64,000 bases of DNA. It comes from Akebia trifoliata (Eukaryota; Streptophyta; Magnoliopsida; Ranunculales; Lardizabalaceae). The position numbers and the translations under genes were made by a program. Below, one piece after another: positions 32,481 through 43,904 of the stretch. Location: assembly GCA_017979445.1 (NCBI GenBank), contig CM030706.1, forward strand, positions 33,125,330 through 33,189,329, in the 5' to 3' direction. Within the stretch, counting starts at the first letter, position 1; the number at the start of each line of letters is the position of its first letter. The notes beneath the pieces were generated by a model. The model was not told the origin of the DNA. It saw only the letters and a list, made by a program, of their open reading frames with translations, and did no database searches.

Positions 32481-34722
32481 GGGAACTGTTCAGCACCCTA
32501 AGCTTTACCTACACTTTAACAAATGTGTTTTGTTCTACATGGGTTATGTAGACGCGTGATTTCGTCATTATGATGACTACATCTACAATGATTTGGAGTC
32601 GCCACCATTCAAGTTGGAAGTGGGTGTGAATGGTCACCCGGGGTACATTTTCCAAAAGATGAGATTTTTGGCATTTTAGTGACTCACAATGGATAAGGGG
32701 TAGTCAAACCTCGAGATTTGGGTAAGCGGCTCGGTTGGAGAAAAGGGAAGGTGTTAGGCACCCTTTCCTCCCCGCCACGTGGCGGTAACCTCAAATAACT
32801 CGATCATTTTTTATTTTTAAAAGAAGGTGAAAAAAATGTGCCACGTGGGTGCATATGTTCCCTAAGTAGGGATTCATTTTCGGCTTGATCATAGGGTCAT
32901 TTCATTAATGGAAATGACCCTTATGAACCTTAGCCTTGGGGCCCAATCATCTAAAGGGGTAAAATAAAATAGAAGAAGGGGGTGTTAGAAGAGGGAAAGA
33001 GTAGAAGGTTAGAGAAAGAGAGGGGGTGTGCTTCAAACCCACCTTGTATCTTGTTTCTTCTTTTCTTCTTCTTGCTTGAGTCTTCTTGAGTCCTTAGTAT
33101 AATATGAGAGTATGAGAATGGGAAGAGGTGATTAGAGAGAGTAGGGATTTCTTTTGTTTTAGTGAGACTTGTAGAGGATTTGTGTGAAAGAGTTGGTAAA
33201 CTTAGTGAGAATTGATGATGGTTGTTAGTAGAGAGAGTGTTGGGGAGAAGTTTTGTAATGAGAAGTTGGGGGCCATTTTTGGGAAGAGGATGAGGGTATT
33301 TATAGATGTTTAGGAGTTATTTTAGGGATATAATGGGGTGAAGTGAAGAAAATGGGTAGAATGGTTATGAGTTTGAGAGAGAAGTGGGTGCAATTTAGAG
33401 GAGATTGGAGGGTATTTAGGTAAGGAGGGTTAAATGGGTGAGTTTTGACCCAAATGGTTTGGATCCTACCCAACCCATTTGGGTGGAGTGTTTGGTGAGG
33501 TGAATTTAAGATGGTGGTTGTGATTTGATTTAAGAGCATGAAGGATTTAAATGGTGGTTGATGATATTTTGGGAGGGTGAGGGAGATGATGCCATGTGTT
33601 AAGGTGGGTGGAAATGAAGGGTTGGGATAGGTTGATGGGAGAGGTTGAGTGTTTGACTTGAGAGGATGGTGTAGGTTTAGGTTGTAGATGTAGGTTTTGT
33701 AGGGAATGATGAGAGTAGATTAGGGGAGGTATAGGTTAGGGGTGTGGGTAGATGTGTTTGATTTGAGAGAAAAGGTGATGGGTTGATGTGTGGGTAGATG
33801 GGATTTAAAGCAAATTAATGGGGTAGGTGGTTGGGTGAGGGAGGTGAGATGGGGTGATGACATGTGTCATCTCTTGATGATAAAAGAGTGATTGGTTGAT
33901 GTGGGTTGTGGTTTATGGGTTAGGGTTGTGGGTTGGATAATGAATTGGATATGATTAATGATTTGTGGGCTTTTGTAGTGTTGGGCTTGGGTTTTAGAAG
34001 TGATTTTTACGAATACGGAGGCGGAGCGGTGATAGTAGAAGAGGGGTAGGCATCTCAAGTCTCACCTTTTTAATTTTAAAATTTTTTTAGATTTTTGCAA
34101 TCATTAATTTGATAAAAAATGCCACGTGTTGGCGAATCGGGCTTTTTAGGCCCGTTGGTGAAATTTATCGAAAATTTGACGTTTTTTATTTTGGAAGCGG
34201 AGCGGTGAATGTTGGGAAGTCGTAAGGTAGGCCGAGTCCTTTTGGCGGCCTCCTAAACCATTGAGAGGTCTTAGGGGCCTCGGTTTGGTAAAAATGTCCC
34301 TTTTCAATGAGTTGGGCCCTTAAGGCCCGTTGGCCCATTTATTTGGAAAATCGATATTTTTGGGCCCTTTCGAGAAGTGGCCCGTTCAAATTGAGGTGTC
34401 TACAGGTTAGAAGTTTTGGAATGGACTGATTTTTAGTGAAGATGATCTTTATGATTAGAAGATTATCCTCACCAAAAATCAGCCCATTCCAAAAATTTCA
34501 GCCCCATGTTTACAAGTGAAAAAATTGTGGACCGTCCATTTTTTGTAAACCATTTTTGATGTGGTTAGAAGTTTTAGAATGAGCTGATTTTTGGTGATGA
34601 TGATCTCCTCGTCATAGAGATCATTCTCACCAAATATCAGTCTATTTCAAAACTTCTAACCCATGTAGGACAAAACACGTTTGTTAAAGTGTAGGGTATA
34701 GCTTAGGGCGGGAACGGGATCC
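32481..34722. mobile_element. Mutator-type MITE, split by a solo LTR
   Basis: Flanked on both sides by TATAATAAA, a 9-bp duplication typical of Mutator-like elements. Terminal inverted repeats of about 65 bp include CCCTAAGCTTTACC on the left and GGGTATAGCTTAGGG on the right, and CACTTTAACAAATGTGTTTT against AAAACACGTTTGTTAAAGTG. Without the 1.86-kb solo LTR and its duplicated target the element is about 380 bp, itself strongly palindromic (TTAGAAGTTTTGGAATG mirrored near 34640). Confidence 0.85.
32547..34404. mobile_element. Solo LTR (1858 bp) with GGTTA target duplication
   Basis: Begins TGTAGACGCG, ends GTGTCTACA, and is flanked by GGTTA on both sides (32542-32546 and 34405-34409). TG...CA ends plus a perfect 5-bp duplication and no coding sequence indicate a solo LTR. 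Length and the phrases GATTTGGAGTCGCCAC and GTGTTAGGCACCC suggest a Ty3/gypsy LTR, but the lineage is not certain. The small open frames inside are not genes. Confidence 0.8.
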
Positions 34723-34731
34723 TATAATAAA

Positions 34732-35068
34732 ATAATATTTTTATAACTTTTCAAGAAGAAGAATGAGAGAGAAAAGTGGACGATAGAGGGAAGAAGAGAT
34801 TAGATACTGAATATAGTGAGATGGTTAAAGGCTTTCTATTTGGTGAGAATAGGTAGCGAAGATGTATTAAAAACAATATGAAAAGGGTATTTTAGTCTTT
34901 TACTTTTTTTCTTTTCTAAAAAACCATCATGTGTGGGTGTCAAGAGAGGAAATGGTGGGTGCTACTAGGACGACTCTGAACCATAATTACCGACCAATGA
35001 AAAATGGGAGAACACGTAATAGTGGAGCCCATGCCCACCTGTCACAGATGATTCTGGATTTCGTCCAT
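34732..35068. other. Upstream region of the SELENOK-like gene
   Basis: Intergenic sequence with no gene. The last 100 bp become less AT-rich towards the TATA box at about 35069. Confidence 0.5.
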
Positions 35069-35078
35069 CTATAAATAC
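35069..35078 (+). promoter_or_regulatory. TATA box of the SELENOK-like gene
   Basis: CTATAAATAC lies 57 bp upstream of ATG 35126 and is followed by a CT-rich leader (CTCTCTCTCTAC), a common plant initiator context. It implies a 5' UTR of about 25-30 nt. Confidence 0.65.
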
Positions 35079-35125
35079 CTTCAAATCTCTCTCTCTCTAC
35101 AAAGAAGAAAACCGTAGAGAAGACC

Positions 35126-37918
35126 ATGGCTTACGTCGAGAGAGGTACGGACTCTTTTTTTTTTTTTTTTTATTTAAATTCGAATTTAGGGTTCCATTAA
35201 GATCTTTGCTTAGATGAATCTTGATTCATGCTTGAATTAGGATTAAAACTTGTTTTTTATATTATATTTTAAAAGCAATAATATTGTTTGTGTGATTGTC
35301 TTTTTTATTTTTTATTTTTTAAAGTAAGCTTAATGAAGCATTAAAATAGCTAGATTGGGATTTTTAGATCTAGCCTAGTTTCATGACCACCTCTAGGTGT
35401 ATGGGTAAAGCTTGATTTGGTTTTTCAAAGTTTTCAAATTAAAAAAAAAATGTTATTTTTTCATTGATGGAGGGAGGAAGATTGCCTTAATGTCATATAA
35501 TAGCCAATAAGATAGAATAGTAACTTATTAGGCATGGTGTTTTTTAACTTTTCACCAGCATTTTTGTATTATTCTCACATGTTGTTCTATTTTCTTGCAA
35601 AGTAACGTGTACATAGACATCATACACATGGGTTAAAATATCGAAATGTTTCAGTATCGGCTCAGACCGATATGAGATATTCACTGTTTCAAGAATGTAT
35701 GGGTTTGTATTGAATGTATCGGACGATACGGTATTGGGTTTTTCATTAACCGAAACATTCAATTGATATGATATTTTAAACCATGATCATACATGTGTAT
35801 AATGTGTTGGAAAAATTCTATGATTTATGGTTTGAATCTTATGATTCAAATATGATCTTTAAGTCTTAATTCAAATGATTTGATTCTTGTATATGAATTC
35901 ATTAAAATAAAAGTATGGTTGACAATTCAATTTTTACATCATCAAAACCTAATCTAAAAAAATTGTAGTAGGCTGAACTAATGTTGTTCGTTGGTTTCAT
36001 TTAATTCTAATGGAAAGCCATTCCTTTTTGTTAATTATAGCATTTCGTATCACCTATCACTACCTCAATCCATATTTTGTTTGGTTTTCCTCCCTCCCCC
36101 TCTTTTTTCTGATCAATAAAAGAAAATATGTTAAATAGGGAAAACAATACAAGGGAGGTTGAGAAGAAAAATAAAAGCAGAGATGGAAAAATTAACTAGC
36201 TTTGTTGGTGAAGTCTTTGGGTGATGATACTAGAGATCTGGGTTCAAATCCCGTCAGCATCGAGTTACTAAACTCATTAAAAACAGGCTTACTAATGAAA
36301 AAGAAAGAAAGAAAGAAAGACGTTATAATTATAAAGACTACCATGTAGTGATTCTTCACGTATAAAGTTAAAAAAGAAAAAAAAAAGAGAGAAAATGCAA
36401 CACATCCCTAAAACGTGCACGCCTCAGTCAAAAGTTGCTCTTCTCCCCAAAGATGTAAGCCTTTTAAACACCATTTTGAGTAATCCTTTGTGGGGAAAAA
36501 GAACCTTTCCTTAAAGCATCAATGTGTTTTATGAGAGCCTCACCTTGAGGTGAGCCTCAAGGCATAAAACTCTTTAACATATTTGAATCCATTTGGTTTG
36601 CATTGTTGCCATCATTAGTCTTGTCAACTAATATAGTAATACTAGACATATACAAATAACATACACCAAGGGACTTTGCATATTTTCAGGCTAAAAAATG
36701 ACTTGTTACATTTGTATTATTTGTATCTAGAATCCTTAAACACTACAAAGTAGAATGTTAATGATTTCAATCAAGAACTGCATTACCACATACCTAAATT
36801 GCAAAATTAAGACTTGAAATTGTTTATGAGAGATGGGAATTTGTTTAATGTTGTTGCAATGCATGAGTTCTATTTTTCTTTTTGAGAAAAGGTACTTTGC
36901 AGTCATAAATGATGCGTTTAGAACAATGTTTCCATTGCGTGTGCCGGGATTTCCACTGAAATAATTTGATTTGTATATCTATATATAAGTCTTCCAAGAA
37001 ATCACTTCTAAGCTAATTAAAATATACTCTGGAATCAAAATTTTAAAGCTTCAACAAAATTCCCTCTAAACAGAAGATAACCCTGAGTTCCATAGATATT
37101 CAAGGATAGCTGCTCTAATTTTCTAGTCTGTATTGTGATATTTAGTTGGATCAGCAGACCATGTAGAGCCTGGACCAAGGCCCTTGGGCCATTTGGACTG
37201 CCATCTGTTTGGCGGTTCAATTACCCATTTGACCTCCACATACTTGTACTAAACCAACGAAAGGTGTCACCTTCGATTTAGATGAGCAAATATTGCTGAC
37301 CCCAATATTTTGGGACGAGGCATGGATGATGATGATGATGATTAATTGAGGGGAGCAAACAAAAGTTTTTTGGATACTTTTATGTCTGGTCTTCTCGATC
37401 CATATTCAGAAGTTTAATGATTAATTGTTTTGGCTCTTTGTTTCCTCTCAGGTGTTGTAAAATCCAAACGATCGTTATGGAGATTGAGTACAATTATTGA
37501 TTTCTTTTGGGCCATTATTAACTTCGTTGGCGTGTTTTTCACGACAATGTTTTCGGTATATTTGAGATTCCCTATTCTGCCCTTCCATTTTAAAGAGGCT
37601 TGATGGTATTGGAAACTTATTTCATTCCTTATATCTGCCTTGTTTTAGATGGAAAAATCAGATGCTTATAAGAAAAGCTCTGGTTCTAGCAAGAAATGGG
37701 ATGGGGGTGGTCCTGGTGGCCCTGGAAGAGGTCCATATGGAGGTGGGCCTCGTGGACCTCCACGTGGATTAGATAATGTCCGAGGAATTGATCATAGTAA
37801 GTCTACGCTTTTCAAACTTGTGCTTAGTGATTTTTTATTTAATTTCCATTTAACAAAGGATCCGTTTTTATAATTTCCAGGTTCTCTTCCTGCATGTGGT
37901 TCCTGTTGTGGAGGTTAA
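35126..37918 (+). CDS. SELENOK: Selenoprotein-K-like ER membrane protein (Cys form), four exons
   Basis: Exons 35126-35144, 37452-37555, 37649-37796 and 37881-37918 join into a 102-residue protein through GT-AG introns of consistent phase. It starts MAYVERGVVKSKRS, followed by the family signature SLWRLSTIIDFFWAI and one membrane segment at about 20-40. A Gly/Pro/Arg-rich tail follows, with LDNVRGIDH and the end PACGSCCGG. In vertebrates SELENOK is an ER protein linked to protein degradation and palmitoylation, with Sec near its C-terminus. Here Cys (C96, C99, C100) occupies that region and no UGA is present, as expected for land plants, which lack the Sec system. Intron 1 is 2.3 kb. The ATG sits in a good context (ACCATGG) just after the TATA box. 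Confidence 0.9.
36196..36320 (+). mobile_element. Possible tRNA-derived SINE in SELENOK intron 1
   Basis: TTGGTGAAGTCTTTGGG resembles an A box, and GGGTTCAAATCCCGTCAGC is a good B box 45 bp later. A (GAAA)n tail lies at about 36296-36318. No target duplication identified. Confidence 0.4.
37270..37345 (+). repeat. RTE/SINE-type 3' end with (GAT)n tail
   Basis: ATATTTTGGGACGAGGCATG followed by (GAT)n. The same ending recurs inverted at about 63041-63075 and around 50935, and a (GAT)n tail lies near 25610. Probably the truncated 3' end of a non-LTR element. Confidence 0.4.
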
Positions 37919-37982
37919 GGTGCCAGAGGAGGTACTCATGTTTCAACAACTGTGCACGCTTGTCATTATATATGTCTAATGT

Positions 37983-40900
37983 CTATACTCTTATTCGAAA
38001 AAAGAAGAAAAAATATTATCTATGTTCCAAATGCTTGCTTTTGAGAAAACTACCTGACTTGATGTAGAAATACACCTTTCATTCTTTTTTATAATGAAAT
38101 TGCTTCTTTTTTTTAACTCGTCTCTCTAGCAAGGCGTGCATATTTTTCTGTTATTTGGCCTTTAATCTATTTGAACATTTTCTGAAATTTGCATCAGTTA
38201 AATGACGGAGATTGGAGGTGCTGCCGCCACCTTGATCCCGCATTTTTTTTTTTGTTAGAAAGAAAAAAAAAGCCATGATCCAGAACGGTGTTCCACTCCT
38301 ATAACAATGTTAGGTGTCAACATGGCACATTTTTGTTGGAGTTCAAACACATTGGGATTGGTTTAGAGCCTCAGTTTTCAAACTCAAATAAAAGCGTGTC
38401 ATGTAGTAGACACCTGACATTTACTATAGGAACAAGACAATGTATTGGATCCTCAGTCAAGAAAAAAAAAATTCATATTTTTAAGTCTGTATTGTAAGGA
38501 TGGGTTTTTTTTTTTTTTTTTTTACCCTGATAATTTGCATTGTATGCATGATTTGGGATGAACAAACTTAAGGCCAAGAATAGGAGCTATGTCTAGTTCT
38601 TGAAATCAAACAACAGTGTTCCCAAACTTAAATCTATCGACACAAACAAAGCAATCCTGCGGGATTATCACCAATTTTTTTTTTTTTGTTAGAAAGAAAA
38701 AAAAAGCCATGATCCAGAACGGTGTTCCACTCCTATAACAATGTTAGGTGTCAACATGGCACATTTTTGTTGGAGTTCAAACACATTGGGATTGGTTTAG
38801 AGCCTCAGTTTTCAAACTCAAATAAAAGCGTGTCATGTAGTAGACACCTGACATTTACTATAGGAACAAGACAATGTATTGGATCCTCAGTCAAGAAAAA
38901 AAAAATTCATATTTTTAAGTCTGTATTGTTAGGATGGGTTTTTTTTTTTTTTTTTTTACCCTGATAATTTGCATTGTATGCATGATTTGGGATGAACAAA
39001 CTTAAGGCCAAGAATAGGAGCTATGTCTAGTTCTTGAAATCAAACAACAGTGTTCCCAAACTTAAATCTATCGACACAAACACAAACAAAGCAATCCTGC
39101 GGGATTATCACCAATTTTTTTTTTTTTGTTTGATGGGTGAACTGGACTTCAATCTTCCCATGTAAATCACTCTTTTCTTAACATGTTCCCTTCATCTCTA
39201 AATATACATTTTTTTCCATGATTTTTGGAAAATGGGTACTTATATTTCAATTGTTTTGGTTTATAATCTGGATTAGTATACATTACAATAAAAAAATATA
39301 ATTTTATAGTAATCATAAACATTTAAAATCTTTAACTTTGATTTTGTATATATATATTATAATAATATAATAATAAAATTGATATCGATTCAAGTCGACG
39401 AACTTGGCTGATTTGAAAAAATGAGATGGAAAAGTCTGTTACAACTCGCCAAAAGTCTAATCCAGAAAGTCCAAAAAGTTTTAGAACCATGGTCTCAATT
39501 GCAAAGGGTGTGTTCTAACGGCCAAACGGTGTACTAATCTTGTAGATGTGTAAGGGACTTGAGACCCTCAAGTCTCCTTTGAAACGGTAAAAGTAAGAAG
39601 AAAAAAAGGGTTAAAATATAATCCGAAAATTGAATTTTAGAAATGTTCCATCTTTACTTAATAGACACAAAATTCTTTAAAAAAAATTCAAAGATTTCTC
39701 TGAATATGAGACATGGCAATTAAATTCGAATCAATGAATTAATTGGTGATTTATCGATTAGTCAAAAAATATAGTAACCTTCTTACCCTTCACTCCTGGA
39801 ATTTTATATTATCCCAACATTCAGATGTCAAGAACAAGAATAATATAGGATTTTTAGGGGGTTGACGATATTTTTTTTTACGAAATAATAATAACATGCA
39901 CACGAAATTATGAAAATAACCCTGTAGATACTCCATTTTTCGTACTCGCTTGATCTAACAATTCGTCATTCTGTTATAGGAGATTCCCGATGATCGATTG
40001 TGTTCTAAAAGCAATATTCGTTATTTTAAATATTTTTTAAAACTTTAAAATCATTTTCATGTGAAATTTCACAGAAAACATTCATTTTTCAAAATGATTA
40101 AAATACCCTTCATACATTTTGCCCCCACTTTTTAACTCTTAAATATTATAAAATAATTTTTCAAGACTGGAAAACAACATTTAATTCAAAGTGCACCTCT
40201 TAAAATGGGTGGGTTTGTGATTGATGGAATAAATTGATTCCTACCTCTATACTCTTATTCGAAAAAAGAAGAAAAAATATTATCTATGTTTCAAATGCTT
40301 GCTTTTGAGAAAATTACCTGACTTGATGTAGAAATACACCTTTCATTCTTTTTTATAATGAAATTGCTTCCTTTTTTTAACTCGTCTCTCTAGCAAGGCG
40401 TGCATATTTTTCTGTTATTTGGCCTTTAATCTATTTGAACATTTTCTGAAATTTGCATCAGTTAAATGACGGAGATTGGAGGTGCTGCCGCCACCTTGAT
40501 CCCTCAATTTTTTTTTTTTTTTTGTGGAAAGAAAAAAAAAGCCACGATCCAGAACGGTGTTCCGGTCCTATAACAATGTTAGGTGTCAACATGGCACATT
40601 TTTGTTGGAGTTCAAACACATTGGGCTTGGTTTAGAGCCTCTGTTTTCAAACTCCAATAAAAGCGTGTCATGTAGACACCCGACCTTTACTATAGGAACG
40701 AGACACTGTATTGGATCCTCAGTCAAGAAAAAAAATTCATATTTTGAAGTCCGCATTGTAAGGATGGTTTTTTTTTTTTTAACCCTGATAATTTGCATTG
40801 TATGCATGATTTGGGATGAACAAACTTAAGTCCAAGAATAGGAGTTATGTCTAGTTCTTGAAATCAAACAACAGTGTTCCCAAACTTAAATCTATCGACA

Positions 40901-42030
40901 CAAGCAAAGCAATTCTGCGGGATTATCGTCAATTTTTTTTTTTTTTTTTTTGTTGATGGGTGAACTGGACTTCAATCTTCACATGTTCCCTCCATCTCTA
41001 AATATACATTTTTTTCCATGATTTTTGGAAAATGGATACTCATATTTCAATTTTTTTTGGGTTATAATCTGGATTAGAAGACATTACAATTAAAAATATA
41101 ATTTTATAGTAATCACAAACATTTCAAATCTTTAACTTTGATTTTGTATATATATATATATAAAACATTGATATCGATTCAAGTCGACGAACTTGGCTGA
41201 TTTGAAAAAATGAGATGGAAAAGTCTGTTACGACTTGCCAAAGTCTAATCCAAAAAGTCCAAAAGTTTTAAAACCATGGTCTCAATTGCAAAGGGTGTGT
41301 TCAAATGGCCAAACGGTGTACTAATCTTGTAGATGTGTAAGGGACTTGAGACCCTCAAGGCTCCTTTGAAACAGTAAAAGTAAGAAGAAAAGGGTTTTTA
41401 TAACCTGAAATTTGAATTTTAGAAATGTTCCATCTTTACTTAATAGACACAAAATTCCTTTAAAAAAAATTCAAAGATTTCTCTGAATATGAGGCATGGC
41501 GATTAAATTCGAATCAATGAATTAATTGGTGATTTATCAATTAGTCAAAACATATAGTAATCTTCTTACCCTTCACTCCTGGAATTTTATATTATCCCAG
41601 CATTCAGATGTCAAGAACAAGAATAATATAAGATTTTTAGGGAGGTTGAAGATATTTTTTTTACGAAATAATAATAACATGCACACGAAATTATGAAAAT
41701 AACCCTGTAGATACTCCATTTTTCGTACTCGCTTGATCCAACAATTCATCATTCTATTATAGAAGATTCCCGATGATCGATTGTGTTCTAAAAGCAATAT
41801 TCGATATTTTAAATATTTTTTAAAACTCTAAAATCATTTTCATGTGAAATTTCACAGAAAACATTCATTTTTCAAAATGATTAAAATACCTTTCATACAT
41901 TTTGCCCCCACTTTTTAACTCTTAAATATTATAAAATAATTTTTCAAGACTGGAAAACAACATTTAATTCAAAGTGCACCTCTTAAAATGGGTGGGTTTG
42001 TGATTGATGGAATAAATTGATTCCTACCTC
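37983..42030. repeat. Nested tandem duplication downstream of the SELENOK-like gene
   Basis: Unit A (37983-40246) and unit B (40247-42030) are direct copies, both starting CTATACTCTTATTCGAAAAA and ending AAATTGATTCCTACCTC. Unit A contains an additional internal tandem copy of about 434 bp (38255-38690 and 38689-39120), which starts with GTTAGAAAGAAAAAAAAAGC and is almost identical in both copies. Unit B has one copy. Long poly-T runs occur at each junction. The open frames at 38288, 38722 and 40524 are the same non-genic sequence repeated. Confidence 0.9.
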
Positions 42031-42317
42031 ATCATGGCTCAAAGATATATGCTTTTCTTTAGAAGACTTATTCCAAATAGAGGTGATTCCATGGCCACTC
42101 TTTTTAATCTACTTTATATCTTTTTAATATTCTATGTTTCTCCTCCGTTAATGTCTCCTTCTAATAATTCCATCTTTAAATATACCATATTTATTCCACC
42201 TATATATATGATATAATATATTTACAGGTATATTTTTTTTTGTCTCTAGCATTTGTTTCATATTTCCATTTTTCACTCAAGTTCATGTGCATTCTATTAA
42301 GAGTATTAATTTTCTAA

Positions 42318-42478
42318 CTAGAAAAATTTTCACTCAATGTGAACACGGCTGAGGTGGCAAGGACACAAAATTATAGATCTTTTTCTTTGGGATACACAAG
42401 GAAAATGATCGACGGTTATGTACTCTTGCCACATCAGCTGAGTACGGATTGAGTGAAAATTTTTGAGTTAGAAAATCA
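42318..42478. mobile_element. Foldback element, copy E
   Basis: Ends AAAATTTTCACTCAATGTG and ATTGAGTGAAAATTTTTGAG are inverted. Inner arms GGTGGCAAGGACAC and TCTTGCCACATCAGC. Core GGATACACAAGGAAAATGATC resembles that of the other foldbacks. Confidence 0.65.
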
Positions 42479-42576
42479 TTAATGTTCTATTAATCACTTA
42501 TTAAAATTATCTATCACCTACCAAAGAAATATGGAGCTAAATAATACATTTAGACAATTCTATAGATGACCATTAA

Positions 42577-42806
42577 AAAAAGAGTCCTGATAATATGACT
42601 AGCCCATGTGGCACACTCAATCGACTCTCCTGACGTGACAAGTTCACGAATCGTAGATCTGTATGTCTTAGGAAACACATTTTTATGGGAAGTACAATTT
42701 TTGTATCCCGATATATACAAATCTACGATTCTCAAACTTGTCACGTCATGAGAGTCGATTGAGTGTGCCATGTGGGCTAGATAGATTATCACAATTCTTA
42801 AAAATA
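42577..42806. mobile_element. Foldback element, copy F
   Basis: Long inverted arms: GCCCATGTGGCACACTCAAT mirrors ATTGAGTGTGCCATGTGGGC, and ACGTGACAAGTTCACGAATC mirrors the right arm. The loop holds GTATCCCGATATATAC. Arms are more than 80 bp. Confidence 0.7.
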
Positions 42807-43231
42807 ATAAAACCCACAAATTACAACCCAATATTCATTTTCCGAAGCAATTTGATTATTTGAATTTCATGTAAGAGGTGAGAGATCTTGTCATTGGTAA
42901 AGAGGTTAAAGAGAATTTGAGGGTATTTTAATCATTTTACTAGTCTTTGAAAGAAGACCATAGTCAATTTGGAGGTATGTGAAATATTTTTCAAAATTCA
43001 GGGGTATATTGAAATTATACCACAGAAGATCCTCCGTATTTTAAGGATGTATAGTACAGAAGAAGTAACTTCCGTATAAAACGCTCCAAAACCAACCGTT
43101 TTAAATTCCAAGGAAACCTGAACTGAAGGAGAACAACCAACAACTCTCTTCCTTCCTTCCTTTCTTTCTTACAGATCCATTTAAATCACTTTTTCTTTCT
43201 TCCAAATTAATAAACTTTTTCAATTTCAGGG
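42807..43231. other. Upstream region and 5' UTR of the cold-shock-domain gene
   Basis: Intergenic AT-rich sequence. From about 43140 it is CT-rich (TTCCTTCCTTCCTTTCTTTC), typical of a plant 5' UTR. Confidence 0.5.
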
Positions 43232-43240
43232 TTAGGGTTT
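43232..43240 (-). promoter_or_regulatory. Telo-box next to the CSD gene start
   Basis: AAACCCTAA on the minus strand, about 8 bp before ATG 43248. Telo-boxes are frequent near the 5' ends of plant translation and RNA-processing genes, which fits an RNA chaperone. Function here is inferred. Confidence 0.5.
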
Positions 43241-43247
43241 TTGGGTA

Positions 43248-43904
43248 ATGGCGCAAGTGAAGAGATCTACTGGAGTAGTGAAATGGTTCAATGGGCTGAA
43301 GGGTTTCGGATTCATCACTCCAGACGATGGTACCGAAGATCTCTTCGTCCATCAGACTTCCATACGATCAGATGGTTTCAGAACCCTTTCGGAGGGTGAA
43401 CCAGTAGAATTCGAGACCGACCATGGTGATGATGGTCGGACGAAAGCCGTCGATGTGGTCGGACAGAATGGATCATACATGTCCGGCGGTGGTAGTGGTG
43501 GTGGTGGTCGTAGAGGATTCTCCGGTGGAAGAGGCAGAGGTGGCGGTTACGGCAGTTATGACAGTTATGGTAGAGGAGGTAGGAGTGGTGGAGGGAGGAT
43601 TGGTGGCAGCGGAGGTTATGGTGGTGGTGGTGGTGGCGGCGCTTGTTATAATTGTGGAAAAAGTGGTCATTTAGCGAGGGATTGCTACCAAGGAAGTGGT
43701 GGTGGGGGTGAAGGGAGATTTAGTGGTGGTGGGGGTGGAGGGAGATTTAGTGGTGGTGGTGGGGGTGAAGGGAGATTTAGTGGTGGTGGTGGTAGGGGTG
43801 GAGGGAGATTTGGTGCTAGTGGTGGTGGTGGTGGTGGTGGTTGTTATAATTGTGGAGAACAGGGGCATTTTGCGAGGGAATGTCCGAATAGCGATCAGAA
43901 ATGA
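43248..43904 (+). CDS. GRP2: Glycine-rich cold-shock-domain protein with two CCHC zinc knuckles
   Basis: An intronless 218-residue protein. Residues about 6-72 form a cold-shock domain with the RNP1 motif KGFGFI (18-23) and RNP2-type DLFVHQ (31-36). A Gly/Arg/Tyr-rich linker follows, then CCHC knuckle 1 (C133, C136, H141, C146), a repeated [10 protein letters not shown] stretch, and knuckle 2 (C199, C202, H207, C212). This is the layout of the Arabidopsis GRP2/CSP family: nucleic-acid chaperones that melt RNA structure and support cold and stress responses in nucleus and cytoplasm. ATG 43248 (GGGTAATGGCG) begins the canonical N-terminus before STGVVKWFN. The Gly-rich part is encoded by a short tandem repeat, so its length may vary between alleles. 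Confidence 0.95.
   Translation: MAQVKRSTGVVKWFNGLKGFGFITPDDGTEDLFVHQTSIRSDGFRTLSEGEPVEFETDHGDDGRTKAVDVVGQNGSYMSGGGSGGGGRRGFSGGRGRGGGYGSYDSYGRGGRSGGGRIGGSGGYGGGGGGGACYNCGKSGHLARDCYQGSGGGGEGRFSGGGGGGRFSGGGGGEGRFSGGGGRGGGRFGASGGGGGGGCYNCGEQGHFARECPNSDQK
43690..43845 (+). repeat. Coding minisatellite (GGRFSGGGG units)
   Basis: GGGAGATTTAGTGGTGGTGG recurs three times in frame, plus a variant GGGAGATTTGG, between the two zinc knuckles. Each unit encodes G-R-F-S/G-G-rich repeats. Confidence 0.75.

Noticed and set aside
33300..34058. Minus-strand ORFs in the G/T-rich stretch
   Set aside because: They fall within the solo LTR 32547-34404 and have low-complexity composition.
38288..40829. Three similar ORFs (38288, 38722, 40524)
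   Set aside because: Copies of the same duplicated non-genic segment; no domain, and the frames end in poly-T or homopolymer runs.
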